The position numbers and the translations under genes are program-made. This document shows positions 1 through 5,640 of a DNA stretch of 5,830 nt, one piece after another. The first letter of the stretch is position 1; each line of letters opens with the position of its first letter. The stretch comes from an uncultured Eubacteriaceae bacterium (GTDB taxonomy: Bacteria > Bacillota > Clostridia > Eubacteriales > UBA1433). Under the pieces are notes generated by a model, which was given only the letters and a program-made list of their open reading frames with translations, was not told the origin of the DNA and ran no database searches. The stretch covers positions 1 to 5,830 of the forward strand of contig CALGIV010000144.1 of the NCBI GenBank assembly GCA_937914785.1, given 5' to 3'.

Positions 1-1178
1 GGCATCGTCCGCAAAGCAAACAACGCCGCCGTCAACGCTTCATTCTTTTCCCATTGATCAGTATACGTCATACAGACGATATCCTTGTTATAACCCGCCG
101 GAATCACGCTTGAAATATTGACGTAAGGGCGGATCAATTCAGAAAATGCCGCATCATCCAATAAAAACATATCGTCGATATCATACGGACTCATATCCAG
201 CATAAAAGCCAACGTCAACTGTTCTTCAAACGAAACAGAACCCGCAAACAACGCATCGCTATTTTGGCGCAAATATTCCTCTGCCGCTGCTTCGGCCTGC
301 ACATAAACCTGCGGATCCTGCTCGCGTTGATACGCAATGCCGTGCCTGTATGAAAGCTCTTGTTTTCCTGCCGTGTATGCAAACGTCACGTAACGGCTGT
401 CATCCGTTTCCACAGAAAACAGCGTGCTGTCAAACTGCGCCGCATCAAACAGCAAATAAGCAACGCGCACGCCGTCATCTCCCTGTGTAAACAGCACGTA
501 TTGCAGGCAGGAATCGGAAAACGCGATGCCATATGCCCCGCCAAATTCTAAAATCTTGTATTGGCTGTGATAGGCCTCGCTTATCAGGCTATCTGCCGGC
601 ATATACTCGGCAAATGCCATAGCCGTATCGAGCGACAAATTCTCAAGCTGCCACAAATACTCCGCCAGGGTTATTGAAGAAGCACGCGCCGACAGATCGT
701 ATTCTTCACATTCGAGCAAAAACGCACAGGCCTCCGCCTTGTTTTCTGCCGCCAGAATAAAAAGATACGGCAGACCGTCAATCTTTAAATTAACATCGCT
801 GTCCGGCAGGAACAGGTGTGCGATCTCAAAAGAGTTGCTTTCAAGCGCCGATAAAAAAGGCGTTGTCCCTTCATAGACATAATCTGGACTGCCGCCGCGT
901 TTATACAACACACCGCAGGCACTCTTATACCCTTTTTGCGCCGAATAAATCATCGCGCGGCTGAACACCTCCGTACGATTTTCTTCATCGACAAACAGAC
1001 TGTAAAGATATACGCCGGGCAGGTTGTTTTTCTGAGCCGCTTTCAAAACGATATTCTCCTCACCGATAACATTTGCTTTAGCGCGCACGACAAACAGCGC
1101 CACCAGTAAAGCGACGAGGAGCACCACCACGATAAAAATCCATTTTTTCTTCGTTTGAATGCGATTAAAATTTTCCAT
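1..1178 (-). CDS. Single-pass membrane protein with degenerate ankyrin-like repeats, partial (3' end off the window)
   Basis: An open frame of 392 codons runs from ATG at 1178 to the left edge with no stop. I do not recognise the family. Residues 1-12 are basic (KKK at 10-12) and are followed by one strong hydrophobic helix, about residues 13-31. The remainder is mostly hydrophilic and rich in Glu, Asp and Ala, so the positive-inside rule suggests a short cytoplasmic N-terminus and a large extracytoplasmic domain. Residues about 41-170 read like three to four worn ankyrin repeats: a G-T-T-P-F-L-S-A-L turn at 104-112, then S-D-V-N at 127-130, then G-L-P-Y-L-F-I-L-A-A at 135-144. Residues 200-392 match nothing I know. 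In-frame TAA codons immediately upstream exclude an earlier start, and no Shine-Dalgarno site precedes the ATG. It is divergent from the two-gene membrane-protein unit at 1302. That it is a real gene is well supported by length and composition; its function is unknown. Confidence 0.82.
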   Translation of the reverse strand, partial: MENFNRIQTKKKWIFIVVVLLVALLVALFVVRAKANVIGEENIVLKAAQKNNLPGVYLYSLFVDEENRTEVFSRAMIYSAQKGYKSACGVLYKRGGSPDYVYEGTTPFLSALESNSFEIAHLFLPDSDVNLKIDGLPYLFILAAENKAEACAFLLECEEYDLSARASSITLAEYLWQLENLSLDTAMAFAEYMPADSLISEAYHSQYKILEFGGAYGIAFSDSCLQYVLFTQGDDGVRVAYLLFDAAQFDSTLFSVETDDSRYVTFAYTAGKQELSYRHGIAYQREQDPQVYVQAEAAAEEYLRQNSDALFAGSVSFEEQLTLAFMLDMSPYDIDDMFLLDDAAFSELIRPYVNISSVIPAGYNKDIVCMTYTDQWEKNEALTAALFALRTM

Positions 1179-1186
1179 ATTTATTT

Positions 1187-1215
1187 ATTATACCACTTTT
1201 TTACGCTCTCGACAT
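1187..1215 (-). promoter_or_regulatory. Predicted promoter of the ankyrin-like gene (perfect extended -10)
   Basis: On the minus strand TATAAT occupies 1192-1187 and is preceded by TG-G, giving the extended -10 form TGGTATAAT. A weak -35 (ATGTCG, 1215-1210, three of six matches) lies at 17-bp spacing. Transcription would start near 1180, only a few bases from the ATG at 1178, which would make the message leaderless or nearly so. The -10 is exact, but the box sits in an AT-rich run, so chance is possible. Confidence 0.5.
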
Positions 1216-1232
1216 CGAAAATTCGTCTTTTT

Positions 1233-1265
1233 CATGTCAATAGTTGCGTTTTGTTTTTTGACATG
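1233..1265. repeat. Perfect 8-bp inverted repeat in the divergent promoter region (candidate operator)
   Basis: CATGTCAA at 1233-1240 and TTGACATG at 1258-1265 are exact reverse complements separated by 17 bases. The right arm ends directly at the predicted -10 of the plus-strand unit. Each arm contains TTGACA pointing outward, so the element could be a pair of divergent -35 boxes, a dimeric-regulator site that covers the plus-strand promoter, or both. The symmetry is seen directly; the regulatory role is inferred. Confidence 0.5.
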
Positions 1266-1272
1266 CTAGAAT
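1244..1272 (+). promoter_or_regulatory. Predicted promoter of the two-gene membrane-protein unit
   Basis: An extended -10, TGCTAGAAT (1264-1272; hexamer TAGAAT matches five of six), has a weak -35 TTGCGT (1244-1249, three of six) at 17-bp spacing. The predicted start near 1279 leaves a leader of about 23 bases, enough to hold the ribosome site AAGAGGA at 1289-1295. A better -35 hexamer, TTGACA at 1258-1263, is too close to this -10 and has no good -10 of its own downstream. Confidence 0.5.
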
Positions 1273-1301
1273 TTAAGATAACAAAATGAAGAGGATACTT
1301 T

Positions 1302-1784
1302 ATGACGAACACAAACGACAAAAATAATGCAGCAAAAAATCCACTCTCAGGCCTGGTTTTATTTTGCGCAATTGCAATTGCAGCGATGAGCCTGTTCTAT
1401 ATGACCCGCCTTTATGCGTACTACGATTACTTAAGCCAGATTGGCGGCTTTTCGTTGGCATTATCTGCCGGCGCAAGCACCGCACAGGTCTATATATCGG
1501 CCTATCTGCTCATCTACAGTGTTATTGCCTGCGTGTACGCACTCGCTTCTATTCTGATTCTGATGGAAAGACGTGTCTGTGTTCGTTACATAAACATTAC
1601 TTTTCCGATCTGTATCCTGTTGGTATTGCTGAACTGCTACATCGCCATCAAGGTCGTCGGCGCAACGATACCCAGCCTGTTGCTTTCCGCCGGAACCGGT
1701 ATCCTCTTTCCAATCGTTATTATGTTATATATAAACCTGTCAAAGCGTATCAAACAGATTTTTGGACGTCAGAGCACGCAGTAA
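1302..1784 (+). CDS. Small four-helix membrane protein of unknown function (160 aa)
   Basis: The ATG at 1302 has a good ribosome site, AAGAGGA at 1289-1295, six bases upstream. The product is almost entirely membrane: helices at about residues 17-38, 63-87, 97-116 and 124-146, with short loops. Basic clusters after helix 2 (E-R-R-V-C-V-R, 89-95) and after helix 4 (K-R-I-K, 148-151) put both ends in the cytoplasm. Residues 1-14 are polar and Asn/Lys-rich with no signal-peptide cleavage site. There is no recognisable catalytic motif, and I do not know the family. It lies 21 bases upstream of the next gene on the same strand, so the two are almost certainly co-transcribed and may form a membrane complex. 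Fully overlapping frames on both strands lack ribosome sites and are taken as shadows. Confidence 0.85.
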   Translation: MTNTNDKNNAAKNPLSGLVLFCAIAIAAMSLFYMTRLYAYYDYLSQIGGFSLALSAGASTAQVYISAYLLIYSVIACVYALASILILMERRVCVRYINITFPICILLVLLNCYIAIKVVGATIPSLLLSAGTGILFPIVIMLYINLSKRIKQIFGRQSTQ

Positions 1785-1805
1785 ACGTCTTTAAAGGAGC
1801 CGGAG

Positions 1806-2468
1806 ATGTTGTTATACAGAAGAAGTAAAATCACACTTATTGTTGGTGTGATTGTGTTCATTGCCACGGTTATGGCTTATCTTTTTATACCCACTGAACG
1901 CCTCGGCGAAGATAATGTCGCTTTTTTCTTTATTTTGATCGCGGAAATCTACTTCTTCGCAGGCATTGCCAAAATCGAAAATACACAAAAAAAGCAAAGT
2001 TCGCTCTTTCGTGTCGTCTCGTTCACGCTGCTTACTTTCTACTTAATCGCTGCTGTCGTTCTCAATACGACGATCCCTTCTTTATTTGATAAAAGCAGCC
2101 TTGCATTGATCCTGACAAATATCGGGCTTTTGGCTGTCGTTTCGTTATGTCTATACGTCTTCGTACATATGCGCAAACGCGTCAGAGAGCAGTATCGGCT
2201 TACCAAAGTCGTCACAGAACGTTTAAATGAACTGATTCACCGCGTCGATTTATTACGCGAAGCTTACCACAGAGAAGAATATTTCGTGCAATTAGCCGAG
2301 CTTAAAGCCGCAATCAGTAATTGTGATTTTACAAAAGATTCCGACGTCGACGCGATTATCGATACGAAGATCAACGAATTGTCAAAGTCATTTGCCTTAA
2401 ATAAAGAGCATTCGGTCATCGATGGCGAGATTGATGAGATTATGCAGTTGATTAAGCAGCGAGGTTAG
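1806..2468 (+). CDS. Four-helix membrane protein with cytoplasmic helical (coiled-coil-like) tail, unknown function (220 aa)
   Basis: The ATG at 1806 follows a strong Shine-Dalgarno AAAGGAG (1793-1799) at six-base spacing. Membrane helices lie at about residues 8-28, 37-55, 68-90 and 98-121. The basic stretch R-K-R-V-R just after helix 4 (123-127) places the C-terminus in the cytoplasm. Residues about 122-220 are a charged, helix-rich tail with leucines at regular spacing (around L-N-E-L and V-D-L-L, 140-150), looking like one or two coiled-coil segments, the last ending in E-I-D-E-I-M-Q-L-I-K-Q. No enzymatic motif is visible and I do not recognise the family. Both operon members have four helices, but the tail is unique to this one and could bind a cytoplasmic partner or mediate oligomerisation (inference). 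An intrinsic terminator follows 17 bases after the stop. Confidence 0.87.
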   Translation: MLLYRRSKITLIVGVIVFIATVMAYLFIPTERLGEDNVAFFFILIAEIYFFAGIAKIENTQKKQSSLFRVVSFTLLTFYLIAAVVLNTTIPSLFDKSSLALILTNIGLLAVVSLCLYVFVHMRKRVREQYRLTKVVTERLNELIHRVDLLREAYHREEYFVQLAELKAAISNCDFTKDSDVDAIIDTKINELSKSFALNKEHSVIDGEIDEIMQLIKQRG

Positions 2469-2485
2469 ATATACAAGGTTTTCAG

Positions 2486-2505
2486 AGGGCAACAGCCCTT
2501 TTTTT
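2486..2505 (+). terminator. Intrinsic terminator of the two-gene membrane-protein unit
   Basis: AGGGC (2486-2490), tetraloop AACA and GCCCT (2495-2499) form a perfect GC-rich 5-bp stem that runs directly into seven T residues (2499-2505). It begins 17 bases after the stop codon at 2468, the classic rho-independent arrangement. Confidence 0.85.
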
Positions 2506-2555
2506 ATTTCTTATAAACTTTATTTGTGCGTTTCTTTTTCTATCAAATTCAATCG

Positions 2556-2587
2556 CTGTACTTTTTTACTGTAAGAAAAGTGCACAG
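2556..2587. repeat. Imperfect hairpin (CTGT-ACTTTTTT / AAGAAAAGT-GC-ACAG)
   Basis: CTGT (2556-2559) pairs with ACAG (2584-2587), and the adjoining run 2560-2567 pairs with 2574-2581, including one G-T wobble. A two-base bulge (GC, 2582-2583) interrupts the right arm, and the loop is ACTGTA. It lies in the gene-free stretch and has no attached gene. The stem is mainly A-T and of doubtful stability as RNA. Confidence 0.35.
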
Positions 2588-2768
2588 TATAAAAAAAATT
2601 GATTGTATACTTGTTTTGCAGATAGTAGTTTGGTTTTGAATACAGGTTTTGAGGGCATTATGATAAGTGTTATGCTGGCTGAGTTAATAACTGGCTTTTC
2701 TGTATTGTTTATCCTTTGAATACTTCGCGCTTTTCCAGCAGCTGAGAAGCGCACAAGAATTAAAAGCA

Positions 2769-2795
2769 CAAAACAAAAAGAGCCGCTTGGCTCTT
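2769..2795 (-). terminator. Intrinsic terminator facing the tsaB-rimI-tsaD cluster
   Basis: AAGAGCC and GGCTCTT (2778-2784 and 2789-2795) form a perfect 7-bp stem with a four-base loop. Read on the minus strand the stem is followed by a T-rich tail beginning TTTTTGTTTTG, while the plus-strand side has only TTAATTT. It therefore mainly stops transcription coming from tsaD, about 117 bases beyond that stop codon, and may also act weakly in the plus direction. Confidence 0.7.
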
Positions 2796-2892
2796 AATTT
2801 CCTACAATATTATTATATCATATGAGATACGGACATAACGGACAAAAACGAAAAAGAATTGTCTTTTTTATATCAGCCAATCTCAGTACATA

Positions 2893-2908
2893 AGGCTTCT
2901 GCAAGCCT
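2893..2908 (-). other. Stable hairpin immediately after tsaD, no U-run
   Basis: AGGCTT and AAGCCT (2893-2898 and 2903-2908) form a perfect 6-bp stem around a four-base loop, three bases past the tsaD stop at 2914-2912. The following minus-strand bases (TATGTACTG) are not U-rich, so it is not a standard terminator. It could stabilise the 3' end of the message or stall the polymerase. Confidence 0.5.
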
Positions 2909-2911
2909 CAC

Positions 2912-3940
2912 CTACGATAACTTTAGCGACGGCTCCGCGTTCAGCAAAATATCGGAACGCTTGCCTGTCATATATTCATAATACGCATCTGAAGCGATCA
3001 TCGCGGCATTATCCGTACAGTACTTTACATCCGGCACAAAGAGTTCATATCCCTCCCGCTCGCCTAACTGCCACATCCGCTGCCTGAGCCGGCTATTGCA
3101 TGCCACCCCGCCGCACAGCACAATTTTGCTTTCGCCAATCCGTTTTGCCGCAATGTCAATTTTCTCACACAACACGTCGATGGCAGCTTCCTGAAATGAA
3201 GCGGCCACGTCGTATATATCAAAAGGCTCGTCTTTCATCTTTTTTGTATTTAAATAGTTGATAACAGCCGATTTTAAGCCGCTGAAACTGAAATCCAGGC
3301 TGTCTTTTTCCAGCAAAACGCGCGGAAAGTCAATCGCCTCCGCATTGCCCAGACGCGCACAACGGTCGATTTCCGGCCCTCCGGGATACGGCAGGCCCAA
3401 ACAGCGCGCTACTTTGTCAAATGCTTCTCCCACGGCATCATCACGACTCCTGCCAAGGCTTTCCATCTCACAATACCCCTTTACGTGCACGATATTCGTA
3501 TGGCCGCCCGAAATCACCAGACATAAAAACGGCGGTTTCAGCTGCGCATACTGCAGATATGCCGCTGCAATATGACCTTTGATATGGTGAACGCCGACGA
3601 GCGGCTTTTTCGCCGCATACGCGAGCGCCTTTGCATAAGAAAGCCCGACGAGCAACGCGCCGACAAGTCCCGGTCCATTCGTCACCGCTACGACATCGAC
3701 ATCCGAAATTGCCATCTGCGCTTCCTTTAACGCCTCATCGACGATATAAGGCAGCATCAGCAGATGATTACGCGACGCAATTTCCGGCACAACGCCGCCA
3801 TAGAGGCGATGAATGTCGATTTGACTGCTCGTCACCTCCGCAATAATCTCGCGCCCGTCGCGCACGATAGCCGCCGACGTTTCATCACACGATGTCTCAA
3901 CGCCCAATATATTAATCGTCGTCCGCTCCGCCATCTCCAT
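2912..3940 (-). CDS. tsaD: tRNA N6-adenosine threonylcarbamoyltransferase TsaD (t6A37 synthesis)
   Basis: TsaD (Kae1/Gcp/YgjD family, ASKHA fold) transfers the threonylcarbamoyl group from threonylcarbamoyl-AMP to N6 of adenine-37 in ANN-decoding tRNAs, working with TsaB and TsaE in the cytoplasm. The protein is complete at about 342 aa, matching the usual 335-346. Family signatures are all present, numbered from the start at 3940: I-L-G-V-E-T-S-C-D-E-T near the N-terminus, G-G-V-V-P-E-I-A-S-R (48-57), H-H-I-K-G-H with metal-binding His119 and His123, S-G-G-H-T (144-148), D-D-A-V-G-E-A-F-D-K (167-176), Y-P-G-G-P (185-189), F-S-F-S-G-L-K (217-223), C-G-G-V-A-C-N (276-282), and C-T-D-N-A-A-M with the third metal ligand Asp310. 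Four in-frame ATGs (3958, 3949, 3940, 3934) compete as start. I chose 3940 because AAGGTGAT lies upstream; 3934 is nearly as plausible. The start overlaps the end of the bactofilin-like gene, suggesting translational coupling. Confidence 0.97.
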   Translation of the reverse strand: MEMAERTTINILGVETSCDETSAAIVRDGREIIAEVTSSQIDIHRLYGGVVPEIASRNHLLMLPYIVDEALKEAQMAISDVDVVAVTNGPGLVGALLVGLSYAKALAYAAKKPLVGVHHIKGHIAAAYLQYAQLKPPFLCLVISGGHTNIVHVKGYCEMESLGRSRDDAVGEAFDKVARCLGLPYPGGPEIDRCARLGNAEAIDFPRVLLEKDSLDFSFSGLKSAVINYLNTKKMKDEPFDIYDVAASFQEAAIDVLCEKIDIAAKRIGESKIVLCGGVACNSRLRQRMWQLGEREGYELFVPDVKYCTDNAAMIASDAYYEYMTGKRSDILLNAEPSLKLS

Positions 3941-5183
3941 CCGTTCCATCACCTTCATTTTCTACAGGCATATTTCGTATCTCATAGCGCCGCAGGCGTA
4001 TTCCGGCCAGAAACCGCGTAAAGATACTGCCGGCTCCGACACAAGTAATGATGATCGTTGCGACGCTGCCAATATACGGGATATACGTAATAGCCGTTAC
4101 ACAAATCAATCCCATCAACATCTGTATTGCGCCATTTTTCAATCCGCCGAATAACACTCGAGCCACCCACAATGCCGCGGGAATCGGCGCGAGCAGCCAT
4201 AACAGCAACACCAGCCCCATTACAATCAATCCCGGCACAATCGTAATCGTACCGATAATCATAAATACAGATAAGATGATGCCGGCCAGCAGGATACCAA
4301 TACCCAATAAAAACGTTGTAAACATCTTCTGCCGCGTAATCTGAATACAGTCGACGAAAAATCCCGGTGACAACAGACCAAAAGCCGAGGCAATCAAGAA
4401 TAACGCCAGTATCTTTGAAAGCAACATCCCGATCGTCGTATACAGCGAATTGGACGCCCCTTTCGTACTCGTTATCCAAAGGCGGTTTTTGCTGACAATC
4501 TCGCCGCTGACAACCGCGTTTTCATCGATAAGCGGGCTTAGCGTAGACGAATGGATCAAGTCCCCTTCAAGAGCTGCCGAAGCACCCAATTGAATGTTAC
4601 TGCTGATCAGCGTGACGTCGCCTCCAATCGCGGCGTTTATCGTCACGCTCTTCGCCTTGACGAACACCTTACCGTCAATCCGGCCGGATAAGTTCACATC
4701 GCCGGCCGCATAAATAAACACATTACCCATAACCGTCGTCTCATCATCAAACAACACCGCATTCGCCGCCAGGATAACGTCATCCTCAAATTGCGCGCCG
4801 CTTCCGTGCACGTTCAGCCCTCCCATAATTACATTATCGCGAAACGTCCCTGTCAAATATAAGCTCTGGCCCGCCGAAATACTCAGGCCGTCGACAACGC
4901 CTGAGACTTTCACATCCGATGCAGAATACGCGATGAGGTTGCCTTTAAGCAATCCTTCGATACGGATCTCTGAAAACACGCCGAAGACCGATGAAGAAAG
5001 CTGCCGCTTCTGCGGAATTACGATAGACGAAAAGTCCGTCTCTTCGCCCAGCTCTTTATACGCTTCAACCCCATCCTCCGCAGCTGCCACACCGTCAGCG
5101 CCATCATCCTGCTGCGCCAATAACGGCGCAGCAGTGACTAAAAACAATGCTAATATAGTAATGATAATCGTTATCTTTTTCAT
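3912..5183 (-). CDS. Bactofilin-like polymer-forming protein with signal peptide and C-terminal membrane domain (423 aa)
   Basis: The ATG at 5183 has the ribosome site GAGG (5192-5189), which overlaps the rimI stop, so translation is probably coupled. Residues 1-23 form a Sec-type signal peptide (M-K-K, hydrophobic core, likely cut after L-L-A); there is no lipobox Cys. After a polar linker (24-65), residues about 66-235 consist of short beta-strand repeats of the pattern V-x-V-S-G-x-V-D-G and N-V-x-I-x-A, each turning on Gly or Asn, as in bactofilin-type (polymer-forming cytoskeletal) right-handed beta-helices. Four or five membrane helices follow (about 248-272, 288-312, 315-345, 353-397), then a basic R-L-R-R and an acidic Gly/Asp tail (403-423). 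Classical bactofilins are cytoplasmic and lack both a signal peptide and a membrane domain, so here the beta-helix is probably outside the membrane. It may organise the envelope, but the function is unproven and the bactofilin assignment rests on repeat pattern alone. Confidence 0.85.
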   Translation of the reverse strand: MKKITIIITILALFLVTAAPLLAQQDDGADGVAAAEDGVEAYKELGEETDFSSIVIPQKRQLSSSVFGVFSEIRIEGLLKGNLIAYSASDVKVSGVVDGLSISAGQSLYLTGTFRDNVIMGGLNVHGSGAQFEDDVILAANAVLFDDETTVMGNVFIYAAGDVNLSGRIDGKVFVKAKSVTINAAIGGDVTLISSNIQLGASAALEGDLIHSSTLSPLIDENAVVSGEIVSKNRLWITSTKGASNSLYTTIGMLLSKILALFLIASAFGLLSPGFFVDCIQITRQKMFTTFLLGIGILLAGIILSVFMIIGTITIVPGLIVMGLVLLLWLLAPIPAALWVARVLFGGLKNGAIQMLMGLICVTAITYIPYIGSVATIIITCVGAGSIFTRFLAGIRLRRYEIRNMPVENEGDGTDGDGGADDD

Positions 5184-5190
5184 AATTACC

Positions 5191-5640
5191 TCAAAACACT
5201 TTCATCATCAAAAGTGCATCTTCTCCGTTGTCTGTATAATACCCCTCGCGGATTCCATATTGCACAAAACCCAACTTACGGTATGTATGAATCGCCGGGC
5301 TGTTGCTTTGGCGCACCTCCAAATACATATAGGCGCTTCCGCGCTGCTCTGCGGCGGCAATCATCTGTGCAACCAACCGCGTTCCAATCTTTTGTGCGCG
5401 CCACGCTTTTCTCACGGCAATATTCATAATATGCGCCTCATCGTAGGCAAACCACATACCGCCATAAGCGACGACATCGCCCCTCACCTCTGCAACAATA
5501 TAGTAAGCGATCGTGTTTTCTGCCTCTTCTTCAAACGCCGACTTCGGCCAGGGCGCCGAAAACGCCTCACATTCAATCTCATAGACCGCCGCCACATCGG
5601 CTCGTTTCATCCTTCGAAACTCAACTTCACTCCGCGGCAC
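5191..5640 (-). CDS. rimI: Ribosomal-protein-alanine N-acetyltransferase RimI (GNAT family)
   Basis: RimI acetylates the N-terminal alanine of ribosomal protein S18, and possibly other proteins, using acetyl-CoA in the cytoplasm. From the GTG at 5640 the product is 149 aa, close to the 148 of E. coli RimI. The start is supported by GAGGAG at 5653-5648 with seven-base spacing; it keeps the first beta strand (V-E-F-R-R-M), which a start at the internal ATG would lose. The signature I-E-x-E-A-F-x-x-P-W (21-31) is present, as are the catalytic-type residues Glu108 (in L-E-V-R) and Tyr120 (before R-K-L-G-F), equivalent to E103 and Y115 in enterobacterial RimI. The acetyl-CoA loop reads R-A-Q-K-I-G-T (81-87), with Lys84 where family members usually have Gly. 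The gene overlaps the tsaB end by 14 bases and precedes the bactofilin-like gene, consistent with one operon. Confidence 0.93.
   Translation of the reverse strand: MPRSEVEFRRMKRADVAAVYEIECEAFSAPWPKSAFEEEAENTIAYYIVAEVRGDVVAYGGMWFAYDEAHIMNIAVRKAWRAQKIGTRLVAQMIAAAEQRGSAYMYLEVRQSNSPAIHTYRKLGFVQYGIREGYYTDNGEDALLMMKVF

Larger units (their letters stand above)
2506..2911. other. AT-rich convergent intergenic stretch without a convincing gene
   Basis: About 400 bases separate the plus-strand unit from the 3' end of tsaD, and they are visibly richer in A and T than the flanking genes. The stretch holds an imperfect hairpin (2556-2587), a minus-strand terminator (2769-2795), an AT-rich inverted repeat AAAAAGA/TCTTTTT (2851-2868), a duplicated heptamer ACGGACA (2829-2835 and 2838-2844) and a stable hairpin just after tsaD (2893-2908). 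A minus-strand frame of 67 codons (2566-2769) starts with GTG but has no clear ribosome site or recognisable domain, so I do not call it a gene. A plus-strand frame at 2603-2794, broken by one TGA, looks weakly like a decayed membrane-protein end and is treated as a finding. Confidence 0.6.

Noticed and set aside
1258..1286. TTGACA at 1258-1263 as the -35 of the plus-strand unit
   Set aside because: It is a perfect -35 hexamer, but the best -10 (TAGAAT, 1267-1272) is only three bases away and nothing better than three of six lies 15-18 bases downstream. It is better explained as an arm of the inverted repeat.
1364..1828. A 154-codon plus-strand frame overlapping both membrane-protein genes
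   Set aside because: It lies inside the 160-aa gene in another frame and runs into the next gene. It has no ribosome site and is Arg/Cys-rich in the way out-of-frame translations are. The membrane-protein frames are far more natural.
2717..2719. TGA as a sense codon joining the two open segments at 2603-2794
   Set aside because: TGA is used as a normal stop by tsaB and rimI in this same window, so a recoded TGA is not plausible.
2566..2769. A 67-codon minus-strand frame in the gene-free stretch
   Set aside because: GTG start without a clear ribosome site, no recognisable domain, AT-rich composition, and it spans the arm of a hairpin at its 3' end. I could not support it as a gene.
2812..2817. 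Minus-strand TATAAT in the AT-rich stretch as a promoter
   Set aside because: There is no -35-like hexamer at a usable distance and no gene downstream before the terminator at 2769-2795.
3982..4479. A 165-codon minus-strand frame within the bactofilin-like gene
   Set aside because: It is a frame shadow of the C-terminal membrane domain: Tyr/Asp-rich translation with no start signal, entirely inside a convincing gene.
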